DNA of 5,731 nucleotides from Lachnospiraceae bacterium (GTDB lineage: Bacteria > Bacillota > Clostridia > Lachnospirales > Lachnospiraceae). The position numbers and the translations under genes are program-made. The stretch is from contig JAJQIE010000049.1 in NCBI GenBank assembly GCA_021199395.1, positions 1-5,731 on the forward strand, in the 5' to 3' direction. The notes under the pieces are model-generated. The model did no database searches, was not told where the DNA came from, and worked only from the letters and a program-made list of their open reading frames with translations. Every line of letters begins with the position of its first letter. The first letter of the stretch is position 1. Positions 1 to 5,472 of this stretch are shown piece by piece.

Positions 1-1540
1 GCATATAGCCCAGGCTGCGCAGATAACAGGCAAGCTCTACAGCCTCCTTCATCGAACAGCCCGGATGCGAGGACATCAGGTAGGGAACCAGATACTGGTT
101 CATCCCACAGGACTGGTTCATTTTCCGGTACGCATCCGTAAACCTCACATAGACGCTGTGCCTGGGCTTACCCATCATTTCCAGCACCCGGTCGGACACA
201 TGCTCCGGCGCCACCTTCAGCTGACCGCTGATATGGTACTTTACCAGATCGCGGAAGAATACGTCGGACTTATCCGCCAGCAGATAGTCAAACCGGATGC
301 CGGATCGGATAAAGACCTTTTTTACTTTAGGGATCTGGCGCAGCCGCCGAAGCAGGAGCACATAATCACTGTGATCCGCGTCCAGATTTTTACAGGGCTC
401 CGGGAACAGACACTGTCTGTTTTTGCAGACGCCGTCCTTCAGCTGCTTTTTGCACGCCGGATGACGGAAATTCGCGGTCGGTCCCCCGACGTCGTGGATG
501 TAGCCCTTAAAATCAGGGTCCTCCGTCATACTCCTGGCCTCTTTTATAATCGACTCATGGCTGCGCACCTGTACGATCCGTCCCTGATGAAAGGTCAGTG
601 CGCAGAAGCTGCAGCCTCCGAAACAGCCCCGATTGCTGACCAGGCTGAATTTCACTTCCTCAAGAGCCGGAACACCGCCTTGCCTGTCATAAGACGGATG
701 CCATGCCCGGCAATAGGGCAGGTCATAGATATCGTCCATCTCCTGTGTAGAAAGCGGTTTTGCCGGCGGATTCTGCACGACATAGACTGTCCCATATGGC
801 TCTACCAGCCTCCTGCCTGAAAACGGATCCGTATTACAGTATTGTATGTAAAAGCTTTCGGCATATCTGCGCTTATCCGCCTTCATCTCCTCATAGGAGG
901 GCAAAAGCTCATAATCGTAGACATCCTCCAGACGTTTGGTGCGATAGCAGGTGCCTTCGATAAAAGTGATATCTGAGATGGCAAGCCCGGCATCCAGCGC
1001 TTCCGCGATCGCCACGATCGACCGCTCCCCCATCCCGTAGGAGATCAGATCCGCGCCGGAATCCATCAGCACAGAGCGTTTCAGCGAATCCGACCAGTAA
1101 TCATAGTGAGCGAGCCTGCGCAGGCTCGCCTCGATCCCACCGACAATGATCGGCACATCGCGATATGCCTGCCGGATGAGGTTGCAGTAAACGACCGCCG
1201 CATAGTCCGGCCGCTTCCCCATCACGCCGCCCGGCGTATAGGCGTCCGTGCCGCGGCGTCTCTTTGAGACCGAATAATGGTTCACCATCGAATCCATATT
1301 TCCCGCTGTGACCAGAAAACCAAGCCTGGGGCGTCCCAGCGCCATTACGCTCTCTTTTTTTCTCCAGTCCGGCTGGGAGAGTATGCCAACCGTATATCCA
1401 TGCGCGAAAAGGACACGGCTGATCACCGCGTGTCCAAAGGAAGGATGATCGACATAGGCGTCCCCACAGACATAGACAAAATCAGGCTGTCTGATCTTCT
1501 GCGCCCGCAGCTCCTCAGGCGTGGTCGGCAAGAAATTCAT
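1..1540 (-). CDS. ygiQ: YgiQ-family radical SAM protein (UPF0313), 3' end outside window
   Basis: Seen: an uninterrupted minus-strand frame from the ATG at 1540-1538 to the window edge, 513 codons with no stop. Translation gives the Radical_SAM_N region first, with CGDAYVDHPSFG (25-36), TAGNMDSMVNHY (78-89), GKRPD (108-112) and GGIEASLRRLAHYDYWSD (134-151). The SAM-cluster motif CFGGCSFC follows, with C306, C310 and C313 binding the [4Fe-4S] cluster, then a TIM-barrel-type core with HDVGGPTAN (349-357) and LKVAPEH (441-447). A second cysteine group is C363, C372, C377 and C383. The start is supported by GGAG at 1551-1548, 7 nt upstream, and by an ATGA overlap with the HAD stop, implying translational coupling. 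Known: YgiQ proteins are widespread radical SAM enzymes with no established substrate. E. coli YgiQ is about 740 residues and ends in a DUF3362 region, so the C-terminus is missing here because of the window, not a mutation. Family assignment is very secure; function is unknown. Confidence 0.96.
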   Translation of the reverse strand, partial: MNFLPTTPEELRAQKIRQPDFVYVCGDAYVDHPSFGHAVISRVLFAHGYTVGILSQPDWRKKESVMALGRPRLGFLVTAGNMDSMVNHYSVSKRRRGTDAYTPGGVMGKRPDYAAVVYCNLIRQAYRDVPIIVGGIEASLRRLAHYDYWSDSLKRSVLMDSGADLISYGMGERSIVAIAEALDAGLAISDITFIEGTCYRTKRLEDVYDYELLPSYEEMKADKRRYAESFYIQYCNTDPFSGRRLVEPYGTVYVVQNPPAKPLSTQEMDDIYDLPYCRAWHPSYDRQGGVPALEEVKFSLVSNRGCFGGCSFCALTFHQGRIVQVRSHESIIKEARSMTEDPDFKGYIHDVGGPTANFRHPACKKQLKDGVCKNRQCLFPEPCKNLDADHSDYVLLLRRLRQIPKVKKVFIRSGIRFDYLLADKSDVFFRDLVKYHISGQLKVAPEHVSDRVLEMMGKPRHSVYVRFTDAYRKMNQSCGMNQYLVPYLMSSHPGCSMKEAVELACYLRSLGYM

Positions 1541-2223
1541 AAGCGTTCTCCATCTCCCCGCAGCGTCTCATAGGTGCCGTCCAATACTTCATCATAGCTG
1601 CGGATATAATAATCCGCGAGCCTGCGCACTTCCTCTCTGCGCCCGAAGGAGAAATCATCCTCCATCGCGCAGACGCGCATCCCGGCGTTTTTCGCCGCAA
1701 GTACACCCATCGGTACGTCTTCAAATACAAAGCATTTTTCAGGGGCGATCCCCAGAGAGCCAGCCGCGTATAGATATACGTCCGGAGCGGGTTTCCCTTT
1801 TGCGACGTCACACGACGTCACAATACAGGTGAAACAGTCCTCCACCTGATTATTCCTGAGCGCGGCGCGGATCAGCTCATGGCTGTTGCTGCTCGCGATC
1901 GCGACCGGAAGTCTTCGTGCCTTCAGATAGCGCAAAAATTCTGCCGCGCCGGGCTTTAACGGCACCTCATGGGCGTATTTTTGCAGCGCCATCCGATTCC
2001 ATTCCCGCTTGATCTCTTCAATTGTGCACGGCAGCGAAAAATGCTCTTTAAAATATACCGCAGTCTCAGTAAATCCCATACCCTCGATGGCGACAGGCAG
2101 ATCTTTTTCAGGCTTCTGCCCATACCTCTCCAGATATTCGATATCAATGTCTGTCCACAGCCACATGGAATCCATCAGGGTGCCATCCAGATCAAAAATC
2201 ACTGCTTCCGCCTGTCTCAGCAT
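1537..2223 (-). CDS. HAD-superfamily subfamily IA phosphatase (beta-phosphoglucomutase-like)
   Basis: Seen: 228 aa with all four HAD motifs. Motif I is DLDGT at 11-15 (nucleophile D11, acid/base D13), motif II is S111 in ASSN, motif III is K144 in KGKPAPD, and motif IV is E168-D169 in FEDVPMGV. Residues about 17-85 form a helical C1 cap, which restricts substrates to small phosphorylated molecules. Length is normal for the family, and the cytosolic enzyme should use Mg2+ and an aspartyl-phosphate intermediate. The start at 2223 is forced because the next Met (M17) lies after motif I; GGAGAGG at 2240-2234 sits 10 nt upstream. It overlaps the 3' end of the pseudouridine synthase by 32 bp and its TGA overlaps the ygiQ ATG, so translation is probably coupled on both sides. 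Substrate is not determinable from sequence: sugar phosphates or nucleotides are both possible. A pseudouridine-5'-phosphatase role would fit the neighbour but is only a guess. Confidence 0.93.
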   Translation of the reverse strand: MLRQAEAVIFDLDGTLMDSMWLWTDIDIEYLERYGQKPEKDLPVAIEGMGFTETAVYFKEHFSLPCTIEEIKREWNRMALQKYAHEVPLKPGAAEFLRYLKARRLPVAIASSNSHELIRAALRNNQVEDCFTCIVTSCDVAKGKPAPDVYLYAAGSLGIAPEKCFVFEDVPMGVLAAKNAGMRVCAMEDDFSFGRREEVRRLADYYIRSYDEVLDGTYETLRGDGERL

Positions 2224-2980
2224 ATGTATGTAACCTCTCCGTTTCTTCCTTTGTCAGCTCACGCCACCGACCGGGCGCAAGCTTCTCATCCAGGGTAATT
2301 CCCGCCATGCGGATACGCTTTAAATAGACGACCTCACAGCCCTGCCTGGCAAACATCCGCTTAATCTGATGAAATTTCCCCTCGCAGATCGTCACCTCGG
2401 CTTCCGTCACTTTTCCTGAAGGGCAATCTGCGTCCCTGGCTTCGTCTGCCATATCCGCCCCGCTTCTGAGAATCCTCAGCTCTGCCGGGAGCGTTTTTTT
2501 CTTCTCTCCAATGTCTATCCCTTCAGCGAACGCTCTCACATCCGCGTCCGTCAGTTCCCCGCGGACACGGACAAAATACGTCTTTTCCACATGATGCGAC
2601 GGAGAAAGCATCCGGTGCGCGGTCGCTCCTTCATTCGTCAGGAAAAGCAGCCCCTCCGTGTCAAGATCAAGCCGCCCTACCGGAAACAGCTCTGCCCTTC
2701 GGGGATGATCAATATAATCCATCACAGTGCGATGCCCCGCATCCTCCGCCGCCGTCACACAGCCGCCCGGTTTGTGGAGCATCAGCCATACAGATTTCTC
2801 CCAGATCAATGGCCGTCCTCCAGCAGATACCCTGTCCACATCGGGGTCAATTTTCCGCTCCGGATGAAGCTCCGGTTCCCCATTTACTGAAATAATTCCT
2901 TTTTTCAGCTCCTTTTTCACCCCGCTGCGCGATTCCTGTAGCGTTTTCTCGAGGAATTTATCCAGCCGCATAGCTCCCAT
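2192..2980 (-). CDS. rsuA: RsuA-family rRNA pseudouridine synthase
   Basis: Seen: 262 aa. An N-terminal S4 RNA-binding domain (about 4-50) starts with MRLDKFL and contains KKGIISVNG. The RsuA/RluB-type catalytic domain has HKPGG (69-73), the signature PVGRLDLDTEGLL with catalytic Asp D105, VEKTY (131-135) and EGKFHQIKRMF (200-210), ending in LAPGRWRELT (234-243). Known: this family converts specific uridines of 16S or 23S rRNA to pseudouridine. The short N-terminus and closeness to B. subtilis YtzG (as I recall it) favour the RsuA type over RluB, but the target base cannot be read from sequence. Start: AAGGA at 2997-2993 is 12 nt from the ATG at 2980 and 21 nt from the in-frame ATG at 2971, so I keep 2980, although family members often begin at the MRLDKFL methionine. 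An acidic insert (about 173-192, with a Cys) sits between two conserved blocks. A hairpin lies in its leader; its 3' end overlaps the HAD gene. Confidence 0.94.
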   Translation of the reverse strand: MGAMRLDKFLEKTLQESRSGVKKELKKGIISVNGEPELHPERKIDPDVDRVSAGGRPLIWEKSVWLMLHKPGGCVTAAEDAGHRTVMDYIDHPRRAELFPVGRLDLDTEGLLFLTNEGATAHRMLSPSHHVEKTYFVRVRGELTDADVRAFAEGIDIGEKKKTLPAELRILRSGADMADEARDADCPSGKVTEAEVTICEGKFHQIKRMFARQGCEVVYLKRIRMAGITLDEKLAPGRWRELTKEETERLHTYAETGGSSDF

Positions 2981-3010
2981 CGGTCACTGTTTTCCTTCTC
3001 TTATTGTTCT

Positions 3011-3038
3011 GCGCATCTATGGCGTCTGCCAGATGCGC
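3011..3038 (-). promoter_or_regulatory. Hairpin in the leader of the pseudouridine synthase gene
   Basis: Read on the minus strand, GCGCATCT (3038-3031) pairs perfectly with AGATGCGC (3018-3011). Inside that, GGC (3030-3028) pairs with GCC (3023-3021) around a 4-nt loop AGAC, leaving a 2-nt bulge (3020-3019). The result is an 11-bp GC-rich stem, the strongest structure I see in the 101-bp gap 2981-3081 between rsmF and rsuA. It is followed by AGAACAATAAG, not a U-run, so it does not look like an intrinsic terminator in either direction. It lies about 13 nt upstream of the AAGGA ribosome binding site. Possible roles are an mRNA processing or stability element or a modulator of rsuA expression; this is inference. 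I found no convincing promoter in the gap. Confidence 0.55.
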
Positions 3039-3081
3039 GGCATTTCTTTCATCGCAGACACGGGCAAGGGGCATTTCTGCT

Positions 3082-4500
3082 CTACTGCATTCTCCAGCCC
3101 GGATAATATTTGTTTTTTATGCTGCCATCGGCAAGCCGTCCCCAGCCCAGCCCATGACCGTCCACACAGATCAGCACCCAGTCCGACCGGCTTTTACCGG
3201 CCGCGCCTCTGCTTTGGCCTGTCCGTTCTTCCTCACCGGCATTCAGCCCGACAGTCTCACCTTTCAGATAACGGGAAACCCGCCCGTCCCCCAGAGGCAA
3301 ATCCAGCACCGTGTCAAAGCCCGAACGGTCAAGCAGCATGGCAAGAGCCTGCGACGGCTCAAAACGCCCGCGCTTTAGCGTGCCGGCCAGAAGCCCTGTA
3401 CGCAGATAACGAATCCCATCCGGAAGGTCGTATGGCGGAAGCAGCAGACACTGTTCCCCAATCTGCCTGAAGCGCCAGCCGGACAACCGCTTTGCGAGCG
3501 TACGGTCGGTAATCCGCTGAAAAAAAGCCTCTGCTTCCGCCGGAATCCGGGAGCCGCCTCCCGCTGACGAAAACGCCCCCTCACTGGTTTCCGTTTTCTT
3601 TTCCCCTGCTTCTTTTTGCAGCAATGCCAGAAAATGTCCCTCGCCTCTGACACGGTGCGGGTAAATCCGGATACAGGGTTCCATGGAAATCCCACGGGCA
3701 AAGCCCTCCAGGTCCTCCAGCCATACCAGAGACAGCTCCGGATAGCGGTTCAGCGCGTCAGCAATGACCTCCTCATCCTCTTTCTCCGAAAAGGTACAGG
3801 TGGAATACAAAAGCATCCCTCCCGGCCTGAGCATCTGTACGGCACAGGAAAGGATCTCCTTTTGCAGAGGAGCGTATTCCTCCGGTCCCTTTTTCTCCCA
3901 GGAGGAAATCAGAGAGCTGTCCTTCCGGAACATCCCCTCTCCGGAGCAGGGCGCGTCCACAAGAATCTTATCAAAAAAACAACCAAAGGCTTCCAGCAGT
4001 CGTCCGGGCGACTCCGCGGTAATGCAGATATTTGAAGCGCCCCAGACCGACAGGTTTTTCAGCAGTGCTTTTGCCCGGCTCGCGCTCACGTCATTCGCCA
4101 CCAGAAGTCCGCTGCCCTTTAAACGGGAAGAAAGCTCCGTAGCCTTTCCGCCTGGAGCCGCGCACAGATCCAGAACCATGTCCCCAGGCGCTATCGGAAG
4201 GCGGCTGGCCGGAAGCATTGCGCTCGGCTCCTGCATATAATACAGTCCCGCAAAATAATACGGGTGCAGAGATACCTGCGCACCCTTCTTTACATAAAAT
4301 CCATTCTCCGTCCATGGAACGCGCTCCTGCAAAAAAGGCAGCTTTCCCTCAATTTCCTGAACCGATATTTTTTCTGTATTAACCCGAATTCCCGCACAGC
4401 TTTCCCTTTCATAGCTCTCCAGAAATTCCTCTGTTTCCGTCCCAAGCTGTCTTCGCATACCCGCGATAAATTCCTGCGGAAGCCGTTCCTTTACAGACAT
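3082..4500 (-). CDS. rsmF: 16S rRNA (cytosine-C5) methyltransferase, RsmF/YebU family
   Basis: Seen: 472 aa. An N-terminal NusB/Nol1-Nop2-Sun-type region has GIRVNT (37-42) and YYMQEPSAM (87-95). The Rossmann methyltransferase has the SAM-binding motif DLCAAPGGK (111-119), ND at 136-137, motif IV DAPCSGEGMFRK (182-193; C185) and motif VI STCTFS (233-238; C235). Two cysteines at these positions mark the m5C RNA methyltransferases: C235 is expected to attack C6 of the cytosine and C185 to help release the product. A linker (about 295-325, Lys/Glu/Gly/Ser-rich) leads to the C-terminal RsmF-specific and PUA-like domains, ending DGSIKNKYYPGWR. Known: E. coli RsmF makes m5C1407 in 16S rRNA; homologues can differ in target. 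Start: AGAGGAAAGGAA at 4523-4512 lies 11 nt upstream of ATG 4500. It follows relQ by 33 bp, consistent with cotranscription. A polar, Gly/Arg/Glu-rich stretch (421-440) interrupts the PUA-like region and may be a surface loop. Confidence 0.95.
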   Translation of the reverse strand: MSVKERLPQEFIAGMRRQLGTETEEFLESYERESCAGIRVNTEKISVQEIEGKLPFLQERVPWTENGFYVKKGAQVSLHPYYFAGLYYMQEPSAMLPASRLPIAPGDMVLDLCAAPGGKATELSSRLKGSGLLVANDVSASRAKALLKNLSVWGASNICITAESPGRLLEAFGCFFDKILVDAPCSGEGMFRKDSSLISSWEKKGPEEYAPLQKEILSCAVQMLRPGGMLLYSTCTFSEKEDEEVIADALNRYPELSLVWLEDLEGFARGISMEPCIRIYPHRVRGEGHFLALLQKEAGEKKTETSEGAFSSAGGGSRIPAEAEAFFQRITDRTLAKRLSGWRFRQIGEQCLLLPPYDLPDGIRYLRTGLLAGTLKRGRFEPSQALAMLLDRSGFDTVLDLPLGDGRVSRYLKGETVGLNAGEEERTGQSRGAAGKSRSDWVLICVDGHGLGWGRLADGSIKNKYYPGWRMQ

Positions 4501-4533
4501 ACGCTTTCGGGTTCCTTTCCTCTAATGTAAATG

Positions 4534-5346
4534 TTATTCCTCCTCAGCGATCGACTGAGCCCGATACCCTTCCGCGATCACATCCAGCTCTTTTCCAAAA
4601 CGCCGGAGCTGATCGATATCATCCAGCTCATAAATCCGGTAAAACTCGTCCTGTATCTTCTGTATTTCCCTTTTGTTTGCCACACGGTACAGATTCTGAA
4701 TATTGTTGAGTATATCCGAGACAAGGCTGGTGTGGATCTGAGACGAAATCTGCGCATCCATAATCTCGCTTCGCACAGACGACATCTCATTGTCCAGCAA
4801 AATGATCGCGTTTGCTACATTCGCCAGCTTTTCACGGATATGATCCGGAATGTTCATTTTGTACTTATATTGCAGAGAATGCTCAATCGTAGACCAGAAA
4901 TTCATGGCAAGCGTCCGTATCTGTATCTCTACGTTGATCTTTCTGCAGCCCTTTACGGTCTGCACCTCGTAACGGACAATGATATGATAGCTGCGATAAC
5001 CGCTGTCCTTCATATGGTTGATGTAATCGCGCTCACTGACGATTTCCATATCCGTTCGCTGGCGGATGATCTCAACTACCCTCTGAATATCCTCCACAAA
5101 CTGGCAGATGATCCGGACGCCGGCAATATCAGAGATTTTCTCCTCGATTTCATCTACCATCACATTTTTCTTCTGTGCCTTATCCAGAATACTGGCAATC
5201 GTCTTTACCCGCCCGGTCACCTGCTCAATCGGCGAATACAGGCCCTGATTCCGGTATTCCTGGATCAGATGTTCGAATTTAACTACGAGCTCCTTCACCG
5301 CAAGATCGTAAGGGCTGAGGATCTCACGCCACAGTTGTATTTCCAT
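4534..5346 (-). CDS. relQ: Small alarmone synthetase, (p)ppGpp synthetase (RelQ/YjbM type)
   Basis: Seen: 270 aa, with a RelA/SpoT synthetase domain only and no hydrolase, TGS or ACT domain. Conserved elements are SPIEQVTGRVK (38-48, ATP-binding R46/K48), DIAGVRI (73-79; Mg-binding D73), the G-loop HMKDSGYRSYH (111-121; Y117 stacks on the GDP/GTP base) and VEIQIRT (139-145; catalytic E140), then AMNFWSTIEHSLQYK. Known: these cytosolic enzymes transfer pyrophosphate from ATP to the 3'-OH of GDP, GTP or GMP. The first ~200 residues line up almost without gaps with B. subtilis YjbM (recalled, about 211 aa). Residues ~205-270 are an extra, predicted helical, charged tail. Several residues recalled for the allosteric pppGpp site differ (V21, E25, I28, Q42). 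Start: ATG at 5346 with GGGGGGAAAG, the G-run at 5360-5355 being 8 nt upstream. It is the first gene after a promoter (5380-5408) and leads the rRNA-modification genes. Confidence 0.95.
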   Translation of the reverse strand: MEIQLWREILSPYDLAVKELVVKFEHLIQEYRNQGLYSPIEQVTGRVKTIASILDKAQKKNVMVDEIEEKISDIAGVRIICQFVEDIQRVVEIIRQRTDMEIVSERDYINHMKDSGYRSYHIIVRYEVQTVKGCRKINVEIQIRTLAMNFWSTIEHSLQYKYKMNIPDHIREKLANVANAIILLDNEMSSVRSEIMDAQISSQIHTSLVSDILNNIQNLYRVANKREIQKIQDEFYRIYELDDIDQLRRFGKELDVIAEGYRAQSIAEEE

Positions 5347-5379
5347 TGTTCTTTCCCCCCATGATCAGCTGCTGCGTTT

Positions 5380-5408
5380 ACTATAACATATATAAAAAAA
5401 AGTTGCAA
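5380..5408 (-). promoter_or_regulatory. Probable sigma-A promoter of relQ, extended -10
   Basis: On the minus strand, TTGCAA (5408-5403, 4 of 6 to TTGACA) is separated by exactly 17 nt from TATAGT (5385-5380, 5 of 6 to TATAAT). TGT directly before the -10 forms an extended -10 element. Transcription would start near 5374-5373, giving a leader of about 27 nt that contains the G-rich ribosome binding site at 5360-5355. The spacer contains an unusual run of eight Ts (5401-5394). This is the only promoter in the window that I find convincing, and it should drive relQ, rsmF and possibly everything downstream. Confidence 0.7.
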
Positions 5409-5442
5409 TGTCACACTTGAATCGAATTGTACATTCCCCGTT

Positions 5443-5472
5443 ACAGGTGTTACATACCTGTGAAAATACAGG
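5443..5472. repeat. Overlapping inverted repeats between M23 gene and relQ
   Basis: Plus strand: ACAGGT (5443-5448), 7-nt spacer, ACCTGT (5456-5461), a perfect 6-bp dyad. A third copy, ACAGG (5468-5472), pairs with CCTGT at 5457-5461 across a 6-nt loop. In the M23 transcript the middle arm can therefore pair with either the upstream or the downstream arm, giving two mutually exclusive hairpins directly after the stop codon at 5475-5473. The element lies 35 bp upstream of the relQ -35 box. Neither hairpin is followed by a U-run; the only T-run (5401-5394) is preceded by just a weak 5-bp stem (5435-5431 with 5411-5407). It may be an operator, a 3'-end stability hairpin or chance. Confidence 0.4.

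Noticed and set aside
65..820. 251-codon open frame on the plus strand inside the radical SAM gene
   Set aside because: It is a codon-register antisense shadow of ygiQ, with no recognisable motifs, while the minus-strand frame carries the complete radical SAM signature.
1110..1129. Perfect 20-bp palindrome, GCGAGCCTGC followed by its complement
   Set aside because: It encodes the conserved EASLRRLA stretch of YgiQ, so it follows from codon choice; a binding site in mid-gene is not supported.
1803..1822. Perfect tandem repeat of the 10-mer CGACGTCACA
   Set aside because: It lies in the HAD coding region (IVTSCDVAKGK), where the family has the same length and a similar sequence, so it is not a recent duplication or a regulatory repeat.
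2491..2500. A7/T7 runs in rsuA (near 2495) and in rsmF (near 3970) as frameshift or slippage sites
   Set aside because: Both reading frames continue intact with conserved sequence on either side, and no alternative product is evident.
3017..3052. 11-codon ORF (MKEMPRIWQTP) ending inside the rsuA leader hairpin, possible leader peptide
   Set aside because: It has no ribosome binding site upstream, no run of regulatory codons and no terminator to control.
4531..5364. 277-codon open frame on the plus strand across relQ
   Set aside because: It is exactly antisense and in codon register with relQ. It is open only because relQ avoids Leu TTA/CTA and Ser TCA codons. The translation has no recognisable domain, and relQ is unmistakable.
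5394..5435. Possible intrinsic terminator of the M23 gene (AATGT/ACATT stem before a T8 run)
   Set aside because: The stem is only 5 AT-rich pairs with a 19-nt loop and is separated from the T-run by 5 nt; the T-run is better explained as the relQ promoter spacer.
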